64,000 nucleotides of DNA from Youngiibacter multivorans (lineage in GTDB: Bacteria; Bacillota; Clostridia; Clostridiales; Clostridiaceae), in NCBI RefSeq assembly GCF_017873395.1, contig NZ_JAGGKC010000016.1, positions 1 to 64,000 of the forward strand. Reading direction: 5' to 3'. Below are positions 42,908 through 51,936 of this stretch, piece after piece; the first letter of the stretch is position 1, and the number at the start of each line of letters is the position of its first letter. Made by a program: the position numbers and the translations under genes. The notes under the pieces were generated by a model. It made no database searches and was not told where the DNA came from. It was given only the letters and a program-made list of their open reading frames with translations.

Positions 42908-44350
42908 ATGGGTGTGCTTTCTGGGCTAAAGCCTGAAAAGGTAATGAGATATTTTGAAGAGATATCAATGATTCCAAGAGGTTCAGGGAACGAAAAGGGT
43001 ATTAGCGACTACCTTAAGTCCTTTGCAGAAGCAAGGGGACTTGAGGTTGTTCAGGACGAAGTCCTTAACATAATCATCAGGAAGAATGGCTCCCCGGGCT
43101 ACGAGGATTCACCTGCAGTGATCCTCCAGGGACACATGGACATGGTCAATGAAAAGAACAAGGACACTGTCCATGATTTCATGAATGATCCCCTTAAGCT
43201 CAGAATTGTCGACGACTATATATATGCCTCAGGCACGACGCTTGGTGCAGACAATGGAATAGCAATTGCATATGCACTTGCTGTCCTTGACAGCGACGAC
43301 ATATCCCATCCTCCACTGGAGGTGCTTGTGACCGTCGAGGAGGAGACTGGGCTTTTAGGTGCAGCAAAAGTCGATGGATCGCATTTTCACGGGAAGACAC
43401 TGATCAACCTTGATTCTGAGGAAGAGGGAGTATTCCTTGTCAGCTGTGCAGGAGGAGCGAGGCAGATAGTCAGCCTGCCTGTTGTACATGAAGCTGCTGA
43501 AGGCTCTGCCTTCAGGATACAGGTCAAGGGGCTTAAAGGCGGCCACTCGGGCATGGAGATACATAAAGAAAGAGGTAATTCCAACAAGATACTCGGAAGG
43601 ATCCTGCACCATCTTTGCAAGAAGTACGACCTGAGGATTACTGAAATCTCAGGCGGTTCAAAGATGAACGCCATCCCCAGGGAATCTGAGGCACTTGTGG
43701 TTGTAAGAGGAGATGCGGACGGCTTCGAAAAAGAGGTACAGATTGTAGCAGGTGTTGCCTTAGCTGAAATCAAGACCCAGGACCCTGAATTGAAGGTTAC
43801 TGCAGAGTCAGCCTCACTTCCATCAGAGACCTTCACCAAGGAAACAACAGGGAAGGCTGAAGAACTTCTCCTTCTGCTTCCGGACGGAGTGCTGAACTAT
43901 TCTCAGGACATACCCGGCCTTGTAGAGACATCCCTGAATCTCGGAGTGCTCCAGACGGATGAGAAGAGTGTAAAGTTTGAGTTCGCAGTAAGAAGCAGCG
44001 TTGAAACCAGGAAGAAGCTGACGCTGGAAAAGGTCAGGACCCTGGCGGCGAGCTACGGTGCAGTTGCTGAGGTGAGCTCCTCATATCCGGGATGGAACTA
44101 TGACAGGGACTCGAAGATAAGGCAGAGGTTCATTGACACTTACAAGAGGCTATATGGTAAAAATGCAGAGGTTACTGCAATCCATGCGGGAGTCGAATGC
44201 GGACTACTCTCTGAAAAGATAGACGGTCTTGATATGATCTCACTGGGGCCGGATATGTTTGATGTCCACACCCCGGAAGAGCATATCAGCATCTCTTCTA
44301 TCGCAAGGACCTACGACCTTTTGCTTGAAGTGCTCAGGGATCTCAGATAG
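42908..44350 (+). CDS. pepD: Aminoacyl-histidine dipeptidase (M20 family)
   Basis: A cytoplasmic two-metal peptidase that cuts dipeptides such as Xaa-His. The metal and catalytic positions are visible: LQGHMDMV (about 74-81), the aspartate in DNGIAIAYAL (about 113), EEETGLLGA (about 145) and the glutamate/histidine near the C-terminus (GPDMFDVHTPEEH). The 480-residue length is standard. Spacing of two bases to the S1 gene and ten to the rhodanese gene points to one transcript. It would serve peptide use in an amino-acid-fermenting organism. Confidence 0.92.
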   Translation: MGVLSGLKPEKVMRYFEEISMIPRGSGNEKGISDYLKSFAEARGLEVVQDEVLNIIIRKNGSPGYEDSPAVILQGHMDMVNEKNKDTVHDFMNDPLKLRIVDDYIYASGTTLGADNGIAIAYALAVLDSDDISHPPLEVLVTVEEETGLLGAAKVDGSHFHGKTLINLDSEEEGVFLVSCAGGARQIVSLPVVHEAAEGSAFRIQVKGLKGGHSGMEIHKERGNSNKILGRILHHLCKKYDLRITEISGGSKMNAIPRESEALVVVRGDADGFEKEVQIVAGVALAEIKTQDPELKVTAESASLPSETFTKETTGKAEELLLLLPDGVLNYSQDIPGLVETSLNLGVLQTDEKSVKFEFAVRSSVETRKKLTLEKVRTLAASYGAVAEVSSSYPGWNYDRDSKIRQRFIDTYKRLYGKNAEVTAIHAGVECGLLSEKIDGLDMISLGPDMFDVHTPEEHISISSIARTYDLLLEVLRDLR

Positions 44351-44359
44351 GAGGCAGCT

Positions 44360-45154
44360 ATGAAAAATTTCAAGGATATCGGATTTTTAAGAACTGAACC
44401 TGATCTGACAGTGATCGATGCAAGGAAGAGAGATGAATACCTGAAAGACCACTACAAGGGATCCTTCAGCCTGGACCTCGACCTTGACATGGCGGGACCA
44501 GTCCTCCAGCATGGGGGAAGGCATCCGCTGCCAGATGTTCTGACCTTTCAGGAAAAGCTCAGGTCAATTGGCCTTAGCGATGATTCCAGAGTCGTCATTT
44601 ATGACAATGGCGGCAACGACAGCGCGGGAAGACTCTGGTGGATGCTGAAGTACTACGGTCTTAAGGACGTTTTCGTGCTATTAAGGGGTTACTCAGAATT
44701 CACCGACGTGGAAAAGGATTCTGAAGTACCAAAGCCGGAGAAAGGAAAGATAACACTTGTTCCTGACGAATCGATGACAGCACCATATGAGGAGATCCTG
44801 GAATATTCAAAGCAGGAGAAGCTTTATGGCAAGGTTGTCGTAGATTCCAGGAGCGAAGAAAGATGGAGAGGGTTTGTTGAACCCATCGACAGAAAGAAGG
44901 GCCGCATCCCTAATACCATAAACATCTTCTACAGGAAATGCTTCAATCCGGACAATTCGCTAAAGGATATGGAATTCATAAAGGATTCATTTGAGAAGGC
45001 TTCTGCCTTCGACGATGTCATATTCCACTGCGGATCGGGTGTAACCGCTTGTACTAACATAATGCTGTTCGACGAGCTTGGCAGGAAAGGACGTCTTTAC
45101 GTTGGCAGCTTCAGTGACTATATAAGTTACGATAACGAACCCATAAAGGAGTAG
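44360..45154 (+). CDS. Thiosulfate sulfurtransferase (tandem rhodanese)
   Basis: The 264-residue protein has two rhodanese domains, the first inactive and the second with the sulfur-carrying cysteine C224 in FHCGSGVTAC. The CGSGVTA loop is that of TST/MST-type enzymes, so it may transfer sulfur from thiosulfate or mercaptopyruvate to cyanide or thiols. DARKRDEYLKDH and DSRSEERWRG are the typical entry motifs of the two halves. The gene sits 10 bases behind pepD and continues into the exporter-like gene. Confidence 0.88.
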   Translation: MKNFKDIGFLRTEPDLTVIDARKRDEYLKDHYKGSFSLDLDLDMAGPVLQHGGRHPLPDVLTFQEKLRSIGLSDDSRVVIYDNGGNDSAGRLWWMLKYYGLKDVFVLLRGYSEFTDVEKDSEVPKPEKGKITLVPDESMTAPYEEILEYSKQEKLYGKVVVDSRSEERWRGFVEPIDRKKGRIPNTINIFYRKCFNPDNSLKDMEFIKDSFEKASAFDDVIFHCGSGVTACTNIMLFDELGRKGRLYVGSFSDYISYDNEPIKE

Positions 45155-45160
45155 ATGCGC

Positions 45161-46060
45161 TTGCACATCAAATACTTCGGGATGAGGACCGTAAAGACAG
45201 GTCTGGCTGTCCTCGTTTCGTCCTTTCTGGCAACCGTCATCCCCGGCACAGACGCATTCAACATAACGTTCGCGAGCGTGATATGCATCGAGACGTCTAT
45301 GGTGTCAAGCCTCAAGGCTGGCTTTAACAGGGTCACTGGAACCTTCATGGGTGCGATGTCCGCCCTTGCCATGCTTTACCTTCCGCTTTCCAATCCCGTA
45401 AGGATGTCAGTGGGAGTCATGCTGGTCATACTTGCCTGCAACAGGCTTGGGATAAAAAGGTCAATAGGGATAAGCGCTTCAGTTGTAATCCTGATTATCG
45501 CTGGAAGAAGGGATGTAACCCCTCTGGAATATACCATGAGGAGGATTCTGGATACGCTTATGGGAATCGGTGTCGCCACATTCATCAATCTGGCAATAGC
45601 GCCTCCGGACCTGATGCGCTCCACAAGGGAAACATTCATTAAGTTCAGGAATACGGCCTCTGCTACCATATGCGAGATGCTCTTCCTTGACCTGGATGAA
45701 GGTTTGCCAGACCTGACAAAGGACCTCGATTCCTTCAAGACATCAGTCAAGGCCTTGTCGGAGGAGATCCCCTATCTTAGAAGATATGACGTCGGCGAAT
45801 CAAAATATCTCCAAAAGATGGAAAATCAGGCGGAAAGGGTATATATACATCTTGAGTCCCTGGCCATGATGGGAAGGTCACAGCCTGTTACCAGGGAGAA
45901 CAACGTGATGCTCAGAAGGCTTATCGGTATCGACTTTCCTGAGAGAGAGCTTCCAGCCGATGGAACCGTCACAGGTGAGACCGCAATCTTCAACTACAAT
46001 CTGAAGAAGCTTCTGACTGCCCTTTCAGTTTTGATGGAAGAATATGTAAAGGGCAGCTGA
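45161..46060 (+). CDS. Aromatic acid exporter-like membrane protein (ArAE/FUSC family)
   Basis: The N-terminal half has about five to six membrane helices (TGLAVLVSSFLATVIPG and following), and the C-terminal half is a soluble helical domain, as in short Firmicute members of the aromatic acid exporter family such as YgaE. No substrate is proven. The start is taken as the TTG at 45161, nine bases behind AAAGGAG; the ATG at 45155 lies only three bases behind that site. It is the last gene of the S1-pepD-rhodanese run. Confidence 0.8.
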   Translation: MHIKYFGMRTVKTGLAVLVSSFLATVIPGTDAFNITFASVICIETSMVSSLKAGFNRVTGTFMGAMSALAMLYLPLSNPVRMSVGVMLVILACNRLGIKRSIGISASVVILIIAGRRDVTPLEYTMRRILDTLMGIGVATFINLAIAPPDLMRSTRETFIKFRNTASATICEMLFLDLDEGLPDLTKDLDSFKTSVKALSEEIPYLRRYDVGESKYLQKMENQAERVYIHLESLAMMGRSQPVTRENNVMLRRLIGIDFPERELPADGTVTGETAIFNYNLKKLLTALSVLMEEYVKGS

Positions 46061-46071
46061 TGCTGCATATG

Positions 46072-46102
46072 AAAAAAAGCAGCTGATAAAGCTGCTTTTT
46101 TT
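46072..46102. terminator. Bidirectional terminator between the exporter gene and fetB
   Basis: A perfect 12-bp stem of aaaaaaagcagc and gctgcttttttt lies between two convergent genes and suits both strands. Confidence 0.9.
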
Positions 46103-46864
46103 CTATGCCCTCAACTGGCTCCTCGAGTTGAAATATCCCCTATATGCAAGATAGCACGCTATGAACGCTGCTATCGCAGTGGTTGAGAGAATCATGAAGG
46201 TAACCATGATCTGGTACCTTATAGCTGTCAGCGGGCTTGCCCCTGCAAGTATCAGTCCGGACATCATTCCGGGAAGCGAGACTATACCTAAGGTCTTTGC
46301 AGAATCCACAGTCGGCATCATCGCAGTCCTTATGGATTCCTTGACGATTTCCCTTGATGCAAGAAAGGGTGAAGCACCGAGAGACAACTTGGTCTCTACT
46401 TCGTTCCTCCTGTCCTTGAAGGCAGTGCCCATAAAGCGATAGGATAGGCCAATTGCAATCATCGAATTGCTGATTATCATTCCTCCAACCGGGATCATCT
46501 GGGACGGCACGAATCTCAGCGTACGAGTGAGCACAAGTATCCCTAATGTCACTGCAGTTCCTGAACCTATTGAAGCGAACGAAATCAGGAATGCGTTCTC
46601 GATTCCTTTTCCGCGTTTCTTTGCATTGTATGCAGCATTCAGGATCATCGTTGCCAGAAGGAAAAATGTGAATAGGAAGCTCTCAAGTCCGAACACATAC
46701 TGCAGGACATATCCCACAGCTATAAGCTGGACTATGGCCCTCAGTATGCTTATTACGATGTCCTTCTCAAGCTTCAGATGTTCCCTGAGAGATATGGCAA
46801 GGGCAATTACTACAAGAACAGAAGAGAACGCAAGGGAGTACAGACTTATTTCTGCTTCAGGCAA
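46103..46864 (-). CDS. fetB: Iron/metal export ABC permease FetB (UPF0014)
   Basis: Membrane subunit of the two-gene FetAB transporter, shown in E. coli to export iron and to help against oxidative stress. The product of about 254 residues has seven hydrophobic segments. The conserved LGASPFLASREIVKESIRTAM and MIPVGGMIISNSMIAIGL segments identify it. The start is taken as the TTG at 46864, nine bases behind AGGTGG inside the end of fetA; an ATG at 46888 is possible. The two genes overlap and are one operon. Confidence 0.88.
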   Translation of the reverse strand: MPEAEISLYSLAFSSVLVVIALAISLREHLKLEKDIVISILRAIVQLIAVGYVLQYVFGLESFLFTFFLLATMILNAAYNAKKRGKGIENAFLISFASIGSGTAVTLGILVLTRTLRFVPSQMIPVGGMIISNSMIAIGLSYRFMGTAFKDRRNEVETKLSLGASPFLASREIVKESIRTAMMPTVDSAKTLGIVSLPGMMSGLILAGASPLTAIRYQIMVTFMILSTTAIAAFIACYLAYRGYFNSRSQLRA

Positions 46865-47498
46865 GACTTTCCACCACCTTTCCTTCACGGATCATAAGCA
46901 CCCTGTCAGATAGCCCCAGCTGATCCTGGTCATGCGTCACCCAGATTACAGTGATTCCTCTCTCAGAAAGCTTCCTTACCGTGTCTTCTATCATACGGGC
47001 ATTCTCTTTATCAAGGGATGCCGTGACTTCATCAAGCAGGAGGATGTCAGGAGAAATGAGCAGACTTCTAAGAAGTGCAACCCTCTGTTTTTCTCCACCA
47101 GAGATAACCCGCGATTCCTTGGTAAGTATGTCCTCAGTCAGACCTACCTCTGGAAGAAGTTCCCTTATCCTTTCAAGGTCAGGCTCCATTTCCCTGATCC
47201 TGTAAGGAAACTCCAGGTCCTCGATTACTGTATGCATAAACAGGGTAGGCGTCTGGAAAACATACGATACCCGCTGTCTGTATTCCTCAGGCCTGTATTC
47301 AAGGATGTTTCTCCCATTGAACCTTATGTCGCCTGATGTAGGAGACAGCTGGTCACCTATGATCCTTAAGAGCGTACTCTTGCCGCTTCCAGACGGGCCG
47401 GAAACCATCATGAGCTCTCCTTTGCCAACTGCGAAGCTTATATTCTCAAGTATATGTTTATTGTCTGCCACATAGCTTATATTGTTAATTTCAAGCAA
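46857..47498 (-). CDS. fetA: Iron/metal export ABC ATPase FetA
   Basis: ATP-binding partner of FetB. The 213-residue protein has Walker A GPSGSGKST, signature VISGGEKQRVALLR, Walker B ILLLDEVTASLD and the switch histidine in VTHDQDQLG. The overlap with fetB fixes the pairing. A control signal for this operon is not visible. Confidence 0.88.
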   Translation of the reverse strand: MLEINNISYVADNKHILENISFAVGKGELMMVSGPSGSGKSTLLRIIGDQLSPTSGDIRFNGRNILEYRPEEYRQRVSYVFQTPTLFMHTVIEDLEFPYRIREMEPDLERIRELLPEVGLTEDILTKESRVISGGEKQRVALLRSLLISPDILLLDEVTASLDKENARMIEDTVRKLSERGITVIWVTHDQDQLGLSDRVLMIREGKVVESLA

Positions 47499-47753
47499 AT
47501 TTTCACCCCCATTATCCGGTTAATTATATGACATCCACAACAGACTTTTCAACTTTTGTTCAAAATTTGACCAGCTTCTGTAAAGTTAACAGAAATTATA
47601 CTTTGACCTTATAAATATCAACGCGCAAGGATGTATAATAGAGGTTGAGGTGATAATGGTTATATTAAAGGCTGAAAGGTTAGGCATTGATACGGGAAAT
47701 TTGTCAGATGATCTTCAATCTTCGGAACTATTGACCAGATATCCCCGATTTGC

Positions 47754-47782
47754 TTGACAAACGCCAAATTAATAACTATTAT
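47754..47782 (+). promoter_or_regulatory. Promoter of rubrerythrin
   Basis: TTGACA and TATTAT are separated by 17 bases, close to consensus, 34 bases before the ATG start of the gene. Confidence 0.8.
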
Positions 47783-47786
47783 TAAA

Positions 47787-47801
47787 TTATAATCGTTATA
47801 A
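47787..47801 (+). promoter_or_regulatory. PerR-like box before rubrerythrin
   Basis: TTATAATCGTTATAA differs at one position from the 15-base PerR consensus (TTATAAT-N-ATTATAA). It lies directly behind the -10 box, where a bound repressor would block transcription. PerR is a peroxide-sensing repressor and controls rubrerythrin genes in studied clostridia. Confidence 0.72.
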
Positions 47802-47816
47802 ATAGGAGGATTGCAA

Positions 47817-48404
47817 ATGAGCTCATGTAAAGGATCAAAGACAGCAGAAAATCTTCTCAAGGCTTTTGCCGGAGAATCACAGGCCAGAAGCAGGTATGTA
47901 TACTATGCAAGTGTAGCCAAGAAGGAAGGATATCTGAGGATTGCTGACATTTTCAATGAGACAGCTGAAAATGAGAAGGAACATGCAAAGAGATTCTACA
48001 AGTTCCTTGTCAAGGACCTCAACGACACCATGCTTGAAATCACAGCAGCTTATCCTGTAGGACTATTCGAGGATACCGTATCCAACCTTAAAGCTGCAGC
48101 TGCAGGCGAGCATGAGGAGTGGACAGACCTTTATCCATCATTTGCCAAGACTGCAAGGGAAGAGGGCTTCAATGATGTAGCGCTAGCCTTCGACAACATC
48201 TCCAAGGTTGAGAAGGAGCATGAGGAAAGATACAGCACACTTGCAGCTCTTGTAGGGAGCGGTGCATACTTCAAGAGGTCAGAGCCTGTGCTTTGGAAGT
48301 GCAATAACTGCGGATATATCTATGAGGGTCTTGAAGCACCAGCGAAGTGCCCTGCATGCCTGCATGACAGGTCATACTTCGAGGTAGCCTGCAAAGCCTG
48401 GTAG
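47817..48404 (+). CDS. rbr: Rubrerythrin
   Basis: Rubrerythrin reduces hydrogen peroxide in anaerobes using a diiron centre and a rubredoxin-type iron site. Residues 1-145 are the ferritin-like four-helix bundle with the iron-binding glutamates in ESQARSRY, NETAENEKEHA, GEHEEW and KVEKEHEERY. Residues about 155-195 form the rubredoxin-like end with CNNCGYIYEG and CPACLHDRSYF, four cysteines. The start is the ATG at 47817 behind AGGAGG; the TTG at 47811 is too close to that site. Promoter and PerR-like box are in front. Confidence 0.96.
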   Translation: MSSCKGSKTAENLLKAFAGESQARSRYVYYASVAKKEGYLRIADIFNETAENEKEHAKRFYKFLVKDLNDTMLEITAAYPVGLFEDTVSNLKAAAAGEHEEWTDLYPSFAKTAREEGFNDVALAFDNISKVEKEHEERYSTLAALVGSGAYFKRSEPVLWKCNNCGYIYEGLEAPAKCPACLHDRSYFEVACKAW

Positions 48405-48760
48405 AAATAGGAATTAAAAGCATATTGCAGTGATTAAGCCGGTGTCGCGAAGACGCCGGCTTTTCACGTCCTTATCCACTCTGATATACTAATTGGTGAA
48501 GGTTCATTTCAAAAGTTTGAAAAAATGGCTTCTGCGCAAAATGTAGACATACGAAATGATTCCTGGGCTTTCTTCTGGAAATTTTCCAGTATTTTCAGAG
48601 GGCCTGAATTTGCTTTTTCAAATTGGCAGGGTCTTAAAAAACATTGAAAATAAATCATGGTTCTTGTGGATTGTCATTGTGAATGTTACACTATATGAGA
48701 CGAAAAAGGAGCGGCATCAGGCTGTTTCATTTTGAGTCCCATGCTTTTGGAGGTGGAACA
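48405..48760. other. Intergenic region between rubrerythrin and maf
   Basis: After the terminator of rubrerythrin this 356-base stretch shows no gene. It is AT-rich in the middle. TTGTGG (48664) and TACACT (48687), 17 bases apart, could be a weak promoter for the maf-radC-mre run. I see nothing else I can support. Confidence 0.4.
48436..48464 (+). terminator. Terminator of rubrerythrin
   Basis: The stem aagccggtgtc-gcgaa-gacgccggctt (one G-T pair) runs into TTTC. Confidence 0.8.
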
Positions 48761-49342
48761 TTGAAATTTGTCCTTGCATCGGCATCTGAAAGAAGACAGG
48801 AGCTGCTGAGGCGCATCCTGCCTGAATATGAAATTATGGTCTCAAGCTTCGATGAGAGTCTGATTCCCTTCAGAGGAGACGAATCAGCGTATGTCATGGA
48901 GCTGTCGAGGTCAAAATCACATAGTGTCAGGAATCTTTTTGAAGATTCAAAGGATGTTCTGATAATCGGGTCGGACACCATTGTGTCTCTCGATGGTACA
49001 ATCTATGGCAAGCCAGCCGACAGGGAAGATGCATCTGCAATGATAAGGTCCATGTCTGGAAAATGGCACAGCGTATACTCCGGAATCTCCATCACTTCAG
49101 CTGACGGCATTACCGACAGCAGTTTTTCGGTCAGGACTGATGTCAAGTTCATGGAAATGACCGATGATGAGATGGAAGACTACCTTGATACCCTTGATTG
49201 GGCAGGAAAGGCAGGAGGCTACGGAATACAGGGTGAAAGCTCGAAATATATAGAAGAGATCAGAGGTGACTATTACAATGTGATGGGTCTGCCGCTGAAT
49301 GCCCTGTACAAGAATCTCAAGGAACTTGATATTCTAGGTTAA
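48761..49342 (+). CDS. maf: Maf-family nucleotide pyrophosphatase
   Basis: Maf proteins hydrolyse unwanted nucleotides such as dTTP, UTP or modified pyrimidine triphosphates and affect septum formation in Bacillus. The 193-residue product has the SASERRQELL active-site loop at the start (family pattern SxSPRRxELL, here with Glu for Pro), SDTIV near 70 and GKPADREDA. The start is the TTG at 48761 behind GGAGGTG; an upstream in-frame ATG at 48683 has no such site. It overlaps the frame of radC region by its stop and starts the shape-gene run. Confidence 0.93.
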   Translation: MKFVLASASERRQELLRRILPEYEIMVSSFDESLIPFRGDESAYVMELSRSKSHSVRNLFEDSKDVLIIGSDTIVSLDGTIYGKPADREDASAMIRSMSGKWHSVYSGISITSADGITDSSFSVRTDVKFMEMTDDEMEDYLDTLDWAGKAGGYGIQGESSKYIEEIRGDYYNVMGLPLNALYKNLKELDILG

Positions 49343-49371
49343 TGGAACGGGTCATAATCCAGGAGGTTTTT

Positions 49372-50052
49372 ATGGAAAACAGGATCATGGATATGCCCGA
49401 AATGGAAAGACCCCAGGAAAGACTGCTCAGGTACGGAGCTGAAAGCCTTTCCAACAGCGAGCTTCTCGCTGTAATCCTCCGCACCGGAACCAAGGATGAA
49501 AATGTCATCGCAATGTCTCACCGTCTGATTTCCATATTTAGCGGAATCAACGGACTTCTTGAGGCCTCCAAGGAGGAACTCATGGAGGTAAAAGGAATCA
49601 AGGAAGCAAAGGCTTGTCAGATACTCTCTGTAGCTGAGCTTTCAAAGAGATTTCTGACCTACAGGTCAGGTGATTCATTGAGGATAACATCTCCTGATAT
49701 GGCAGCCAATCTCCTGATGGTCGAGATGAGGAGCTACAGGAAGGAAGTGCTTAAGGTAGTTCTCCTGAATACCAAGAACATGGTGATCGGAGTGACGTCG
49801 GCATCCGTCGGAAGCCTGAACTCATCCATAGTTCATCCGCGGGAGATATTCAAGGAAGCAATCAGGAAGAGCGCATCATCTATAATTCTTGCACACAACC
49901 ACCCCTCGGGGGATCCCGCACCAAGCAGCGAGGATATCGCATCTACCGAAAGGATCAGGGAAGCGGGCAAGATAATAGGGATCGAGCTTCTCGACCATAT
50001 CATAATAGGTGATGGAACCTATATTAGCTTGAAAGAAAAAAATTTACTTTGA
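49372..50052 (+). CDS. radC: RadC-family JAB domain protein
   Basis: The 226-residue protein has an N-terminal helix-hairpin-helix-like domain (about 15-95) and a C-terminal JAB1/MPN metalloprotease-like domain (about 105-225) with HNHPSGDPAPSSED as the metal motif. RadC is not required for recombination repair in tested species and its function is unclear. Being in the maf-radC-mreB order is common in Firmicutes. The start is the ATG at 49372 behind AGGAGG. Confidence 0.94.
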   Translation: MENRIMDMPEMERPQERLLRYGAESLSNSELLAVILRTGTKDENVIAMSHRLISIFSGINGLLEASKEELMEVKGIKEAKACQILSVAELSKRFLTYRSGDSLRITSPDMAANLLMVEMRSYRKEVLKVVLLNTKNMVIGVTSASVGSLNSSIVHPREIFKEAIRKSASSIILAHNHPSGDPAPSSEDIASTERIREAGKIIGIELLDHIIIGDGTYISLKEKNLL

Positions 50053-50074
50053 CAGACTGAAAGGAGAAAAATCA

Positions 50075-51082
50075 ATGCGTTTATTCGGAACTAGCAGGGA
50101 CATGGGCATAGACCTCGGAACAGCCAATACCCTGGTGTACATAAAAGGAAAGGGGATCGTTCTCAGGGAGCCGTCGGTTGTTGCGTTCAACACACAGACC
50201 AACAAACCTCTTGCGGTAGGCGAGGAAGCCAAGAGGATGATAGGAAGGACACCCGGAAACATCGTTGCGGTAAGACCGCTTAAGGATGGAGTAATCGCGG
50301 ACTTCGACATTACCCAGACAATGCTGAGGCAGTTCATAGAGAAGACGGCATCCAAGAGCGCTTTCACTGCGCCAAGGATAATAGTCTGCTTCCCTTCAGG
50401 CGTTACTGAAGTTGAGAGAAGAGCAATCCTTGAGGCAACAAAGCAGGCAGGAGCCAGAGAAGTTGTCCTTATGGAAGAGCCAATGGCTGCAGCAATAGGC
50501 GCAGGACTTCCTGTAGACGAGCCTACTGGTTCAATGATCGTTGATATCGGCGGAGGTACGACTGAAGTGGCGGTTGTCTCTTTAGGCGGCATAGTCGTTG
50601 CAAAGTCACTCAGGATAGCTGGAGACGAGCTTGACCAGTCGATAGTTGCCTACATCAAGAGGGAATACAACCTGATGATAGGTGAGAGGACATCAGAAAA
50701 CATCAAGATGACCATCGGTTCCGCATTCAAGGTGGAGGGAACTGAAGAGGGAGTCATGGATGTCAAGGGCAGGGACCTGGTGACAGGACTTCCAAAGGTA
50801 ATACAGGTAACTGAGGCTCAGATAAGGGAAGCCCTTCACGAGCCGATAAGCGACATCATAGATGCAATAAAGACAACTCTTGAAAAGACACCACCTGAGC
50901 TTGCAGCAGATATCATGGACCAGGGTATAATGCTTGCAGGTGGAGGTGCTCTGCTGAAGGGACTCGGAGAACTCATAACCCATGAGACCCACATGCCGGT
51001 TATGATTGCCGATGCTCCACTAGACTGTGTGGTCCTTGGTGCCGGCAAGGCTCTGGACAACTTCGACAAGATCTCGAGATGA
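50075..51082 (+). CDS. mreB: Rod shape-determining protein MreB
   Basis: An actin-like filament protein under the membrane that guides the synthesis of the side wall. The phosphate and nucleotide loops DLGTANTLVY (near 13-22), VDIGGGTTEVAV (near 165) and LAGGGALLKGL (near 290) are in place in the 335 residues. It starts the mreB-mreC-mreD unit; mreC overlaps it by four bases. The ATG follows AAAGGAG. Confidence 0.97.
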   Translation: MRLFGTSRDMGIDLGTANTLVYIKGKGIVLREPSVVAFNTQTNKPLAVGEEAKRMIGRTPGNIVAVRPLKDGVIADFDITQTMLRQFIEKTASKSAFTAPRIIVCFPSGVTEVERRAILEATKQAGAREVVLMEEPMAAAIGAGLPVDEPTGSMIVDIGGGTTEVAVVSLGGIVVAKSLRIAGDELDQSIVAYIKREYNLMIGERTSENIKMTIGSAFKVEGTEEGVMDVKGRDLVTGLPKVIQVTEAQIREALHEPISDIIDAIKTTLEKTPPELAADIMDQGIMLAGGGALLKGLGELITHETHMPVMIADAPLDCVVLGAGKALDNFDKISR

Positions 51083-51936
51083 ATCGGATAATTGCACTTT
51101 TAAGGAACAGGCTGGCATCGAGAGTAATCTCGGCGTCAGCCATCCTTTTAATACTAATGGGAACAACCGTTGCCAGCGACCGCAAGACACTTATTGAAAG
51201 CGGAGCCGGTGCGGCTTTAGGTCCAGTCCAGATGGTCATGTATTCGGCAAATAAGAGGCTTGAAACACTGATTGACTTTTTTCTCCGTTATGAGGACATA
51301 AAGGTTGAAAACGCTCAGCTTTCCCAGGCAAATACCGAGCTTGAAGCAAAGCTCCGGGAATATGAGATGATGAAAACCGAGAATGAGTCGCTGAAGTCCA
51401 TGTTTTCCTTCAAGGACAGAAGGGCAGAGTATGATTATCTTGGCGTGAACATAATCAACGTCACAGGAAGCGGAATCATAACTGCGTATACGATCGACAG
51501 AGGCTCAAACGACGGAATTGTGAAGGGTATGGCCGTGATGTCGCCTGACGGCATAGTGGGGCAGGTCACAGAGGTATCTGGTTCATTTTCAATCATCGAG
51601 ACCATATCAAGCGAAAACATATCAATCCATGTGAAGGTAGTTGAGACCAGCGAGAATTCCGGTATCCTGCAGGGTCAGCGAGGCGCTGGCAACGAGCAGC
51701 TGGCAAAGGTCACATATCTGCCTGCGGATTCATTGGTCAAGGCTGGAGACAGCATAGTCACAAGCGGACTTGGCGGATTCTATCCTCCCGACATATATGT
51801 GGGTGAGGTTGTTTCAGTTGCAGAGGACAAGGGAAAGCTCATGATGACGGCAGTCGTAAAGCCTGCTGTGGATTTTGACAGGGCTGAAAAGCTCTATGTA
51901 GTTGTTCCGAAGATACCGGGGGAGGTTGAGTATTAG
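51079..51936 (+). CDS. mreC: Rod shape-determining protein MreC
   Basis: A single-pass membrane protein whose outer part links MreB to the wall synthesis machinery. The product of 285 residues has a membrane helix at about 12-30, a coiled-coil (about 65-105, NAQLSQANTELEAKL) and a C-terminal beta domain with VNIINVTGSGIITAYTIDRG and VTSGLGGFYPPDIYVGEV. It overlaps mreB by four bases and mreD by one. Confidence 0.94.
   Translation: MNRIIALLRNRLASRVISASAILLILMGTTVASDRKTLIESGAGAALGPVQMVMYSANKRLETLIDFFLRYEDIKVENAQLSQANTELEAKLREYEMMKTENESLKSMFSFKDRRAEYDYLGVNIINVTGSGIITAYTIDRGSNDGIVKGMAVMSPDGIVGQVTEVSGSFSIIETISSENISIHVKVVETSENSGILQGQRGAGNEQLAKVTYLPADSLVKAGDSIVTSGLGGFYPPDIYVGEVVSVAEDKGKLMMTAVVKPAVDFDRAEKLYVVVPKIPGEVEY

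Larger units (their letters stand above)
47499..47816. other. Intergenic region between fetA and rubrerythrin
   Basis: This 318-base stretch holds the rubrerythrin promoter and PerR-like box at its right end. A TATAAT-like box (47634) is followed by a short open frame from ATG 47656 to the stop at 47757 (33 codons) that has a GAGGTG site in front; I cannot tell whether it is translated. The rest is AT-rich without a feature I can name. Confidence 0.5.
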
